14,205 bases of DNA from an uncultured Erwinia sp. (lineage in GTDB: Bacteria; Pseudomonadota; Gammaproteobacteria; Enterobacterales; Enterobacteriaceae): contig CAMIKG010000092.1 in the NCBI GenBank assembly GCA_946221915.1, positions 1-14,205 of the forward strand, written 5' to 3'. Shown one piece after another: positions 6,464 to 13,372 of this stretch. Each line of letters begins with the position of its first letter. The stretch's first letter is position 1. Below the pieces are notes generated by a model. It was not told where the DNA came from. It saw nothing but the letters and a program-made list of their open reading frames with translations, and searched no databases. The position numbers were made by a program, and so were the translations under genes.

Positions 6464-6890
6464 GGATGTCATCGCGGGTGAAAACGTCGTGATTTACCAG
6501 CCGGCGAACATTTATGGCTGCACGCTCGGCAATCATGTGTTTATTGGTCCCTTTGTTGAGATCCAGAAAAATGTCCGTATTGGCGATTACACGCGAATAC
6601 AGTCGCACACCTTTATTTGCGAGCAGGTGGTCATCGGCCAGCACTGCTTTATCGGCCATAACGTCACCTTCGCCAACGACCTGTTCAAAAGCGGTGCGCC
6701 GGATGCGGATGCCAGCCACTGGCTGCGTATCGTGATTGGCGACAATGTCACTATTGGCAGTGGTGCAACTATTCTGACGGAGAATATTTGCAGTGGCGCG
6801 GTGATTGGCGCTGGCAGCGTAGTGGTGAAACCCATTACGCAGCAAGGCATCTATGCTGGTAACCCGGCCCGGCGGCTCAGAACACTTTAA
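6438..6890 (+). CDS. Hexapeptide-repeat (left-handed beta-helix) acyltransferase
   Basis: The 150-residue protein consists almost entirely of isoleucine-patch hexapeptide repeats (about 12-130: GENVVI, GNHVFI, NVRIGD, VVIGQH, IVIGDN, VTIGSG, AVIGAG), which form a left-handed parallel beta helix, normally a trimer with the active site between subunits. The insertion GHNVTFANDLFKSGAPDADA (73-92) and the C-terminal GIYAGNPARRL are typical of acetyl-CoA-dependent sugar and sugar-nucleotide N- or O-acetyltransferases such as the WlbB/WbpD/QdtC type. The acceptor is unknown. ATG 6438 has GGGAG (6423-6427) ten bases upstream and overlaps the regulator by 26 bp in another frame, implying translational coupling. 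No other surface-polysaccharide gene is adjacent. No clear terminator follows. Confidence 0.87.
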   Translation: MEIRECAVKDVIAGENVVIYQPANIYGCTLGNHVFIGPFVEIQKNVRIGDYTRIQSHTFICEQVVIGQHCFIGHNVTFANDLFKSGAPDADASHWLRIVIGDNVTIGSGATILTENICSGAVIGAGSVVVKPITQQGIYAGNPARRLRTL

Positions 6891-7107
6891 CCGCGCCGTC
6901 GTCGGCTCAGTGATTATACTGGCGCAGCCCTATTCCTGGTGACGGGAGTATCCGTTCTGAGAAAATACATGTTTCTGCACACACCATTGATATTAAAGCC
7001 AAAAAGTGATGAGGTCATTTGCATATAAAAGGTATTTCGGTAAAAAAATGTGGGATACCTCGCAATTTATGTTGGCTTTATGCTGATTTCATCAACCTGC
7101 AACAAAA

Positions 7108-7374
7108 ATGTCATATAACTCTCTTATTCTGTTGTCACAAAAAATTGCTCAATCGGAACCATCAATTATGGTTATTATCAAAGCAAAGAATGACAGAGAT
7201 GCGGAAGAATTGCTGCACTCTGGCATCAACAAAGTCGAGCTGGCATATGATATCGGGAGCGATGACTTCTTCCGCCTTGCCAGCCGCTGGTGTGAGAAAG
7301 GTGCCAAAATCAGCAGGGGCAGAAATCACTTTATTGTCTCATTAAAAGGCTTCGCTATCCCGCCGAATGATTAA
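7108..7374 (+). CDS. Hypothetical protein, up to 88 residues
   Basis: I do not recognise this protein. The region is more AT-rich than its neighbours. The longest frame starts at ATG 7108 without a visible RBS. An internal ATG at 7168 (weak GGAA upstream) would give 68 residues beginning MVIIKAKNDRDAEELL and leave the better-looking domain intact: a beta strand, a helix (NDRDAEELLHSG), a strand (NKVELAYD), a helix (SDDFFRLASRWCEKGA) and a closing strand (NHFIVSLKGF). Such a compact alpha/beta fold is soluble, with no signal peptide or membrane span. An 11-bp stem-loop follows 29 bp downstream. Protein-like composition and the hairpin favour a real gene; the start is uncertain. Confidence 0.55.
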   Translation: MSYNSLILLSQKIAQSEPSIMVIIKAKNDRDAEELLHSGINKVELAYDIGSDDFFRLASRWCEKGAKISRGRNHFIVSLKGFAIPPND

Positions 7375-7403
7375 CTGATACGGCCACTCAGTCACCTCTC
7401 TTT

Positions 7404-7439
7404 ATTCCCCGGACGGTGCTGTCCCCCTGTCCGGGGAAT
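7404..7439. terminator. Stem-loop between convergent genes, probable terminator
   Basis: ATTCCCCGGAC (7404-7414) pairs perfectly with GTCCGGGGAAT (7429-7439) across a 14-nt loop. The 11-bp G/C-rich stem lies between the ends of a plus-strand ORF and the minus-strand beta-helix gene. Neither side has a strong run of T, so termination may be inefficient or need Rho. Confidence 0.55.
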
Positions 7440-7444
7440 TTCCG

Positions 7445-9343
7445 TTATGAATCATAAAATGCACCGGCGCGGGTGAGATTGATGGTTCCCTGAAAATCGC
7501 TGACCAGGATTTCCAGCGCGGCGCCAGAAGCACCTGCTGGGACCATAAATCCGGAATAGGTATGCGCAATACTGCGATTACCGCCACTCTCCTGGCTGTA
7601 ATTTGGCAGGCTGGTGTTATTAAAAATATCTCTGAAGGTATACTCCTTTTTCTGGCTGGTGCCGGCAGCACCGCTCAGCTGTTTCCCTTCGTAATCATAA
7701 AAATAGAACTGCCAGGTCGCATGCAGATTACCCGTTGATTTAAGTGCCTGCAGTGCGATAAAGGCACTCAGCTCTTCTCCCGGCCGTACCGGGAATTTCT
7801 CATTTGAACGCAGGATAATATGGGCGCCACTGGCTGCGGTCGATGTCAACTCAATCGCCTGAGTGTTAGTATTCCCCGCAATCGTCACTTTCACGACTTT
7901 CGCGGTCATATTCCCCATCTCAGTACAACTCCACCATGTCGTGGCTTTGCCTTTTTCAAACTGAAAGCCGATATCATCATAATCGAATTTATAATCGTGA
8001 TTCACAATGGTCAGAATATGCGGAAACGGATCTTTGATATAATCCTCAACCCGCACACTACCCGTGGATTCGGGTGTCATCATTCTCAGTTCATCATTGT
8101 AGGCATGTACCTGATGGCGAATCTCAAAATCTGCCAGGTCGATGACGACGCCTGCACCGATATTAAAGAGATGCCGTGAGGGTGAATTAGGCACCTCCTT
8201 CGGATAATTGGATAACGGTAACAGAATGGAAAAAGAGATATAGATAGCAGCATTACCTTTACTTTTTGGGGCATTAACCAGATACCCTTCCCACTGTTCA
8301 AAATGGCAATTGATAAAATCCAGTTTTGAATAACCATAATTCGCCCCCATCTTCATCACATCGCCATTGGAATAATCAAATGAGCAGTTGATAAAGTTGA
8401 TATCAAAACCGGGGGCATCAATATAAATATTTGCTTCATCAGAAGGTGTATTAGCTGTTTTCGCATACACTCCCGACCCGGCAAAAACACAGTTATCAAA
8501 AGAAATTCTTTCACCGGAGTCTTTGTTGTCAGGCGGCGCGACACGAATATTAATCAGATTACTTTCAAAGCGGGAGTCGCGAATATTGGTTAAATAGGTG
8601 CTGATGCCACGAAAATTAAACGCACTGCCAAAACCGGTTATCGTCACGCCATCAATGCGGGCATTACGGCTGGGAGAATGCCCCTCTTCGTTATTTCCAA
8701 AATCGATGGCGAAATCACTGTTGCTCTTCACTTTCTCTTTGCCCGGCCCCTGAATAAAGATTGGACCATCGAGAAATGATGACTGGTTGGCAAACATTTT
8801 CCCCATATCGTCGTCAAATTTGGTGGTATTATGCACACGAAAGCCCATCTTCCCCTCACCGGAGCTACAGCGGGAAAAATCCAACCATACGGGTCCCAGC
8901 GCGTCCAGCTTGATGTAAGGAGCCGCTTCAATCTGGCTATTGATGATAATTTTTTTCCCGGCAGGAATCGTAATCCGAGGAATTCCGCTGGCAGACTTAT
9001 TGGCGACGGCCATCTGCCTGACCAGATTAATCGTTTTTTGTAATGCCGCCGCGTTATCCTGGCTTTCACTGATCCCCGCCCAGTATAAATTGATTTCTCC
9101 CTGTACCTCGCGTTTCCAGCATTTACCATCAGCGGCTTTTATCACCGTAATACCATTGTCAGCACTCGTGGTGTCTTTCGCATCATAATAAAAATCGCCT
9201 CCGCCATCGACAAAGCCGTCACCATAATGTGTCACATAGATACGCTGCTTATCATACATACCACTTAGTTTTTTTAACGTTGCAATATCAGGACACGTCA
9301 ACACTGATGTGGTTAACGTTGAGACATTAATTTCACCTGCCAT
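7445..9343 (-). CDS. Tailspike-like right-handed beta-helix protein, probable glycan-active enzyme
   Basis: The 632-residue product has the architecture of phage tailspikes and of bacterial relatives such as Pantoea stewartii WceF. An N-terminal segment (about 31-80: RIYVTHYGDGFVDGGGDFYYD, then DNGITVIKAADGKCWKRE) resembles tailspike head-proximal domains. INLYWAGISESQDNAAALQKTI (84-105) takes the place of the usual start-of-helix motif. A beta-helix follows at about 120-420, with rung-like repeats FDNCVF (282-287), FINCSF (317-322) and FINCHF (343-348). The C-terminal part (about 465-632) is Gly/Thr-rich and beta-strand-rich, like a carbohydrate-binding sandwich. There is no signal peptide, and no phage gene is adjacent. 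ATG 9343 is supported by GGGAG eight bases upstream (plus-strand 9352-9356). Base composition is more AT-rich than the flanks, suggesting acquisition. A polysaccharide hydrolase or lyase acting on an exopolysaccharide is plausible; catalytic residues cannot be assigned from sequence alone. Confidence 0.78.
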   Translation of the reverse strand: MAGEINVSTLTTSVLTCPDIATLKKLSGMYDKQRIYVTHYGDGFVDGGGDFYYDAKDTTSADNGITVIKAADGKCWKREVQGEINLYWAGISESQDNAAALQKTINLVRQMAVANKSASGIPRITIPAGKKIIINSQIEAAPYIKLDALGPVWLDFSRCSSGEGKMGFRVHNTTKFDDDMGKMFANQSSFLDGPIFIQGPGKEKVKSNSDFAIDFGNNEEGHSPSRNARIDGVTITGFGSAFNFRGISTYLTNIRDSRFESNLINIRVAPPDNKDSGERISFDNCVFAGSGVYAKTANTPSDEANIYIDAPGFDINFINCSFDYSNGDVMKMGANYGYSKLDFINCHFEQWEGYLVNAPKSKGNAAIYISFSILLPLSNYPKEVPNSPSRHLFNIGAGVVIDLADFEIRHQVHAYNDELRMMTPESTGSVRVEDYIKDPFPHILTIVNHDYKFDYDDIGFQFEKGKATTWWSCTEMGNMTAKVVKVTIAGNTNTQAIELTSTAASGAHIILRSNEKFPVRPGEELSAFIALQALKSTGNLHATWQFYFYDYEGKQLSGAAGTSQKKEYTFRDIFNNTSLPNYSQESGGNRSIAHTYSGFMVPAGASGAALEILVSDFQGTINLTRAGAFYDS

Positions 9344-9742
9344 AAGTCGCTCTCCCGCTAATCGATACCCAGGCGATGACTCTCGCCACCGATGATATCT
9401 CTAAGCCTGGTGGGCGCAGATTGATTCTCAAGCTGCATCGCAACGAAAAATAATTAGAATAAAACCCTGCTCAGGCCGGGTAATAAGGCCAGTCATGTAT
9501 GCACTTTGTCGCTGCCCACACGATAATATGCTGATTTTGTCGTTGCGCTCACAGCGTAAATTGCAGATAAGTTTGGTGCTACTGCCGACATTAGCGGCAG
9601 AGTTAAAGATGCTATAACAGATTATTCTTTGCCATTTTTCTCTGTATTCAGCGAATTTTCATTGGTGACTCACCACAGCAAATTGAAAAAGATGAAAATT
9701 ACTGCTGTAATCAACTCAGTTTGTGGCTGACGACTCTTTCTT
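9344..9742. other. Long divergent intergenic region
   Basis: These 399 bases separate the divergent tailspike-like and phosphopantetheinyl transferase genes and hold no credible ORF. Structures seen: CCAGGC (9369-9374) paired with GCCTGG (9405-9410), competing with GGCGA/TCGCC (9372-9376 and 9383-9387), all in the 5' leader of the minus-strand gene; a CTGCCG/CGGCAG hairpin at 9582-9600; and a 13-bp dyad TGGTGACTCACCA at 9663-9675, about 70 bp before the transferase start. I see no convincing Fur box. Both promoters must lie here, but I could not place them. Confidence 0.55.
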
Positions 9743-10477
9743 ATGCAACTTTCCTGGCAACGCACTCCGTTTATCACTTCACTGCAACAGCAGCCGCTAG
9801 CAGAATTTCCCTGGCTCAAACTGATGGAGATCCATTTTGCCACCCAGCATTATGATGATGCATTGTTTGCGCTGCTGGATTGCCCTTTCCCGGCTCATCT
9901 GCAGAAAGCCGTCCGCAAACGCCGCGCTGAATACCTCGCCAGCCGTTATGCCGCACGAATTGCGCTGGCATCGGAAGGAGTAGCGGATTTTGTGCTGCTT
10001 AACGACCCGCAGCGCGCGCCCATCTGGCCTGCTGGTTTCTGTGGTTCTCTATCGCACAGCGGGCAACGCGCGGTGCTGCTCACCGCAGCTGCCCGGCCAC
10101 AGCGCTGGATTGGCATTGATACTGAATCACTGATGAGTGCTGAACGTGCTGCTGAATTAGCCGAAGCGATCGTTACTGCACGTGAACTGCAGTGGCTGCG
10201 CCAGAGTGACATGCCGCAGGCATACGCGATAACGCTGACCTTCTCGTTAAAAGAGAGCCTGTATAAAGCACTTTATCCGGCTTTACGCCAGTTTATGGAT
10301 TTTCACAGTGCAGAAGTCGTGGAACTGGATGTTGCGCGGGGTCGCGCCAGCCTGATGCTGACACGTGACTTTAATGGCGAATTTCCCGCCGGGCGGCGGT
10401 TCAGCGGGTATTTCCGACAACAGCAGGACGAGATCACCACCTTTGTGGTTGATGATTCCCAGCCTGCCGTCGCCTGA
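9743..10477 (+). CDS. 4'-phosphopantetheinyl transferase, EntD/Sfp type
   Basis: The 244-residue protein transfers the phosphopantetheine arm of coenzyme A to a serine of carrier domains in peptide, polyketide or siderophore synthases, in the cytosol. Motifs occur in the usual order: the basic KRRAEYLASRYAAR (59-72), WPAGFCGSLSHS (95-106), the Mg-binding GIDTES (124-129, D126 and E128), and FSLKESLYKALYP (167-179, with K170, E171 and K175). The length and the N-terminal region resemble EntD more than AcpS or the short PPTases. It stands alone: no nonribosomal peptide or siderophore synthase gene is in the window, so it probably acts on carriers encoded elsewhere. The RBS before ATG 9743 is weak. 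An inverted repeat follows the gene. The family is certain; the carrier partner is unknown. Confidence 0.93.
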   Translation: MQLSWQRTPFITSLQQQPLAEFPWLKLMEIHFATQHYDDALFALLDCPFPAHLQKAVRKRRAEYLASRYAARIALASEGVADFVLLNDPQRAPIWPAGFCGSLSHSGQRAVLLTAAARPQRWIGIDTESLMSAERAAELAEAIVTARELQWLRQSDMPQAYAITLTFSLKESLYKALYPALRQFMDFHSAEVVELDVARGRASLMLTRDFNGEFPAGRRFSGYFRQQQDEITTFVVDDSQPAVA

Positions 10478-10482
10478 AATAT

Positions 10483-10554
10483 CCCCCCTGATACTTCAGA
10501 CTGCAGATACCTCAGCGTTCAGCAGCAAAAACAGTGGACCTGAAGTATCAGGGG
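10483..10554. repeat. Inverted repeat between convergent genes
   Basis: CCCCTGATACTTCAG (10485-10499) is an exact reverse complement of 10540-10554, around a 40-nt loop. Each arm contains a short dyad of its own (CTGA-TACT-TCAG), and the loop carries a related third unit, CAGATACCTCAG. The region joins the 3' ends of the phosphopantetheinyl transferase gene and the small minus-strand ORF. It lacks a T-run, so it may be an mRNA 3'-end stabiliser or a repeat-family relic more than a canonical terminator. Confidence 0.8.
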
Positions 10555-10566
10555 ATAAGAAAACGG

Positions 10567-10731
10567 TCAGCTCCGCTCAATATCGTCGCGCTGTGTCGGT
10601 AAATGATGGATATCAACACCATACAGTTCGACCATGGGCATCATCGCCTCAATGATACGACAACTGTCGAGGGTAGCTGTACCAGAGGGCACATGAAAAA
10701 TACGTGTAAAGTGCAGCCATAAGCCTTTCAT
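10567..10731 (-). CDS. Small hypothetical protein, 54 residues
   Basis: I do not recognise this protein. The start is placed at the second of two adjacent ATGs (10731; the first is at 10734) because GAGGAG (plus-strand 10739-10744) is a strong Shine-Dalgarno with ideal spacing. The frame stays open to 10815, but that extension would run through the promoter. The peptide starts MKGLWLHFTRIFHVPSGTAT, contains DSCRIIEAMMPMVELYGVDI (24-43) and ends HHLPTQRDDIERS. It is probably soluble, with one helix, one Cys and an acidic/basic tail; no signal peptide or membrane span. A promoter with 17-bp spacing and an overlapping palindrome lie upstream. This combination makes a real, regulated small gene likely, but without a family match it remains a prediction. 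Confidence 0.68.
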   Translation of the reverse strand: MKGLWLHFTRIFHVPSGTATLDSCRIIEAMMPMVELYGVDIHHLPTQRDDIERS

Positions 10732-10759
10732 CATCACTCTCCTCTGTAAACGAGCCTCT

Positions 10760-10788
10760 ATTAAAGCCTGCACCTCCCTGTGCGACAA
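10760..10788 (-). promoter_or_regulatory. Candidate promoter of the 54-residue ORF
   Basis: On the minus strand TTGTCG (plus-strand 10783-10788) and TTTAAT (10760-10765) are separated by exactly 17 bp. The start would fall near 10753, about 20 nt before the start codon, leaving a short leader that contains the RBS. Confidence 0.55.
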
Positions 10789-10801
10789 ATGCCAATTTGT
10801 C
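10784..10801. promoter_or_regulatory. Candidate operator palindrome
   Basis: GACAAAT and ATTTGTC are perfect 7-bp arms around GCCA. The dyad overlaps the -35 box of the small minus-strand ORF, and a further half-site ACAAATT lies at 10806-10812. It is in the divergent region shared with the ABC-importer operon, so a regulator bound here could act on both sides. The cognate factor is unknown. Confidence 0.5.
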
Positions 10802-10963
10802 TCATACAAATTCACCCGCCGGTAATAGTCACCCCCTCCCCTTTTTGCATTTGAACAATACGGCAGAGAATTGCCATTTTTGTTGTTTTACTCGGCAATG
10901 GCTCTCGGGAATAGTGTTATTCACCTGTTAAAAAAACTCGAAAAAATAATAAGAGACAATCCC

Positions 10964-11905
10964 ATGAAAAAAACGCCACTATTTACTGTCGCACTGCTCT
11001 CAAGTTTATTGTTCAGCGGATTAAGCCTGGCCGAAGAGGTGAAGGTCAATGGTCAGGGCATCAGTGTGGAAGCCAATAAAACGCCGATCAATGCGCCGAA
11101 AAATCCGGACGCGATCGCTAAACTGCCCGCCGGGCACCACTTTGCCGTGCCGGGCAAATTTACCGTGGCGATTGCCGGTCTCAATAATCCCCCTCTGACA
11201 CTGTTTGCCGATGACAATAAAACTGTACTGGGCAGCGAAGCGGATATTGCCCGCTTAGTCGCCGACAGCCTCGGCCTGCAGCTGAATATTGTCTCAACGT
11301 CATGGGAAGACTGGCCGCTGGGCGTTGCCTCCGGTAAATATGACGCCGCGATCAGTAATGTCACGGTCACCAAAGAGCGTAAAGAGAAATTCGATTTCGC
11401 CACTTATCGCAAAGATTCCCTTGGCTTCTATGTCAAATCCACCAGCAATATCCAGTCGATTGAGAAAGCGGAAGATATTGCCGGTCTGCGCATTATTGTC
11501 GGCTCAGGCACTAATCAGGAAGCCATTCTGCTCGGCTGGGATAAACAGAATCAGGCAAAAGGTCTGAAAGCCTTCACACCGATTTATACCAAAGATGATG
11601 CGGCACAAACGCTGGCGCTGCAGTCAGGACGTGCTGACGCCTTCTTCGGCCCGAATGTGATTGGCGCATGGAAAGCCGCGCTGACTGGCAAAACCAAACT
11701 GGTAGGCAGCGTCGACGGCGGCTGGCCAAAAGCGGCGCATATTGCCGTGACGCTGAAAAAAGGCAACGGCCTGGTCGAGCCGGTGAATATTGCGCTGAAC
11801 GGTGTGATTAAAAACGGTGAATACGACAAGGTGCTCAACCGCTGGGGCGAAGGCGTGGAACGTCTTGATCGTTCTGAAATCAATCCACCAGGACTGGGCG
11901 ACTAA
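10964..11905 (+). CDS. Periplasmic substrate-binding protein, amino-acid-type ABC importer
   Basis: The start at 10964 gives a 313-residue precursor with a classic signal peptide: MKKT, a hydrophobic core (FTVALLSSLLFSGLSL), and likely cleavage after A23 (LSLA|EE). There is no lipobox Cys, so it is a soluble periplasmic protein. From about residue 63 it follows the family 3 solute-binding pattern (polar amino acids): KFTVAIAG, GSEADIARLVADSLGLQL, SWEDWPLGVASGKYDAAISN, VTKERKEKFDFA, IVGSGTNQEAIL, and ALQSGRADAFFGPNVIGAWK. Frames upstream to 10871 add no sensible sequence and would bury the signal peptide. The RBS is weak (AAGAGA). The gene heads a four-gene operon whose downstream members supply an acetyltransferase, permease and ATPase. 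The ligand cannot be predicted; a 40-residue polar insert (about 24-62) before the lobe is longer than usual. Confidence 0.93.
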   Translation: MKKTPLFTVALLSSLLFSGLSLAEEVKVNGQGISVEANKTPINAPKNPDAIAKLPAGHHFAVPGKFTVAIAGLNNPPLTLFADDNKTVLGSEADIARLVADSLGLQLNIVSTSWEDWPLGVASGKYDAAISNVTVTKERKEKFDFATYRKDSLGFYVKSTSNIQSIEKAEDIAGLRIIVGSGTNQEAILLGWDKQNQAKGLKAFTPIYTKDDAAQTLALQSGRADAFFGPNVIGAWKAALTGKTKLVGSVDGGWPKAAHIAVTLKKGNGLVEPVNIALNGVIKNGEYDKVLNRWGEGVERLDRSEINPPGLGD

Positions 11906-11922
11906 GTCATAAGGGGGCAACG

Positions 11923-12435
11923 ATGAGCCAGACACAATTTCGTGAAGTCTCACCTGAAGCAGAAGAGCTGCAACCAATCCTCACCGGCTTGTTTGGCGAA
12001 TATAGCGCCCTGTACGGCGACTACTTTGCCCGCAACCACGACGTCGAGCTGACAGAATGGTATCTGCCGCCACGCGGGCTGTTTATTGTACTGGAGCGCG
12101 ACGGCGAAATTATCGCCATGGGCGCATATAAATCCTACGACGCGGAAACCGCTGAACTGAAACGTATCTGGACCCGCAGCGATTTACGGCGTCAGGGTCT
12201 GGCGCTGATTGTGCTGCAAGAGCTGGAACGGCGTGCCCTGCGCGCCGGTTATCAGAAAGTGTTTCTCACCACGGGTTTCCGCCAGAGCGGCGCTGTCAGG
12301 CTCTATCTTGCTCATGGTTATCAGCCACTGTTCGATATCAATCGCGATCCGGAAAGCTACGGTCAGCCACCCCATGATGGCCGCCTGCGCTTTACCAAAA
12401 CGATCGGCGTAACGGAAACGGCTCAGGCCAGCTAA
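11923..12435 (+). CDS. GNAT-family N-acetyltransferase
   Basis: The 170-residue protein carries the GNAT acetyl-CoA-binding signature: strand AELKRIWT (77-84), then RRQGLA (89-94) and a helix LIVLQELERRALRAG (95-109), followed by KVFLTTGF (112-119) and AVRLYLAHGYQP (124-135). GNAT enzymes transfer acetyl from acetyl-CoA, usually to a primary amine, in the cytosol. It starts 17 bp after the binding-protein gene with a strong AAGGGGG (11911-11917), and the permease gene starts 10 bp after its stop, so it is an integral operon member. Acetylation of the imported compound, for detoxification or as a catabolic step, is the simplest inference; acetylase-containing sulphur-amino-acid importer operons such as the Bacillus ytm cluster offer a precedent. 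The substrate is not determinable here. Confidence 0.9.
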   Translation: MSQTQFREVSPEAEELQPILTGLFGEYSALYGDYFARNHDVELTEWYLPPRGLFIVLERDGEIIAMGAYKSYDAETAELKRIWTRSDLRRQGLALIVLQELERRALRAGYQKVFLTTGFRQSGAVRLYLAHGYQPLFDINRDPESYGQPPHDGRLRFTKTIGVTETAQAS

Positions 12436-12445
12436 GGACGCAGAG

Positions 12446-13372
12446 ATGAAACCGACCCCAACCTTACGCGTCGTCCCCGCGCGCTATCCGCTACGCCAGC
12501 TTGGCGCGCTGCTGGCGCTGTTTATTCTTGCTGCGGTGGTGCAATCCGTCGCCTTTAACCCGCGCTGGGAATGGGCGGTCTTCGCTCGCTGGTTCTTTGA
12601 CCCGGTGATCCTCAACGGACTGGCGCAGACGCTGCTGCTGACCCTGCTCGGCACTCTGTTCAGTATCCTGCTCGGCGGCCTGCTGGCGCTGGCGCGTCTC
12701 TCCCCGTCCTGGCTGCTTTCGGGGCTGGCCTGGGGTTATATCTGGCTGTTCCGCTCGCTACCGCTGATTGTGGTACTGATTATTCTCTACAACTTCTCCT
12801 ATCTGTATGACACCCTGTCGCTCGGCATCCCGTTCACGCCACTGGTGTTCGCCAGCTATCAGACCATTGATGTGCTGGGGCAATTTCCTACGGCCGTGAT
12901 TGGCCTGACGCTGGTGCAGGCGGCCTATACCGCAGAAATTATTCGCGGCGGCATTCTCGGCGTTGACGAAGGACAATTCGAAGCCGCCATGGCGCTTGGT
13001 TTACCAGCACGCCGCCGCACGCTGCGCATCATCTTGCCGCAGGCGCTGCGCGCCATTATCCCCACCGGCTTTAATGAAGTGATCAGCCTGGCGAAAGGTA
13101 CGGCGATGGTATACGTGCTGGCGATGCCGGAACTGTTTTACACCATTCAGATGATCTACAACCGCACCCAGCAGGTGATTCCGCTGCTGATGGTCGGCGC
13201 GGTGTGGTATCTGATTGTCACCACCGTCCTGTCGATTATTCAGCACTATGTCGAACGCTGGCTGGCGCGCAGTGCCACCCGCTCACAGCGTCCGCCATTC
13301 TGGCGCCAGATCCGCCAACGTCTGCAACGACACACCGTCTCTCAGGGAGTCAGCCATGTCAGAAGCCATTGA
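12446..13372 (+). CDS. ABC importer permease, HisM/GlnP type
   Basis: The 308-residue protein is an inner-membrane permease for polar amino-acid-type uptake. Hydrophobic segments lie at about 18-37, 58-82, 95-117, 147-167, 210-228 and 247-266. The EAA loop that docks with the ATPase is clear: EAAMALGLPARRRTLRIILP (179-198), preceded by AAYTAEIIRGGI (159-170). The family commonly has 220-250 residues; this one has an extended N-terminus with an extra hydrophobic segment and about 40 basic residues at the C-terminus (from about 270). Only one permease gene is present, so the transporter is presumably a homodimer. AAGGA (12434-12438) precedes ATG 12446 by seven bases. The ATPase gene overlaps its 3' end by 17 bp. 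Confidence 0.93.
   Translation: MKPTPTLRVVPARYPLRQLGALLALFILAAVVQSVAFNPRWEWAVFARWFFDPVILNGLAQTLLLTLLGTLFSILLGGLLALARLSPSWLLSGLAWGYIWLFRSLPLIVVLIILYNFSYLYDTLSLGIPFTPLVFASYQTIDVLGQFPTAVIGLTLVQAAYTAEIIRGGILGVDEGQFEAAMALGLPARRRTLRIILPQALRAIIPTGFNEVISLAKGTAMVYVLAMPELFYTIQMIYNRTQQVIPLLMVGAVWYLIVTTVLSIIQHYVERWLARSATRSQRPPFWRQIRQRLQRHTVSQGVSHVRSH

Noticed and set aside
6309..6845. 178-residue minus-strand ORF
   Set aside because: Antisense across the regulator 3' end and the acyltransferase; no recognisable motif.
7030..7060. AGGTAT/ATACCT inverted repeat before the 88-residue ORF
   Set aside because: Six-base arms with a 19-nt spacer are within chance expectation, and no promoter could be aligned with it.
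10866..10906. Imperfect hairpin upstream of the binding-protein gene as a riboswitch
   Set aside because: Short arms with a bulge and no resemblance to a riboswitch class that I can recognise.
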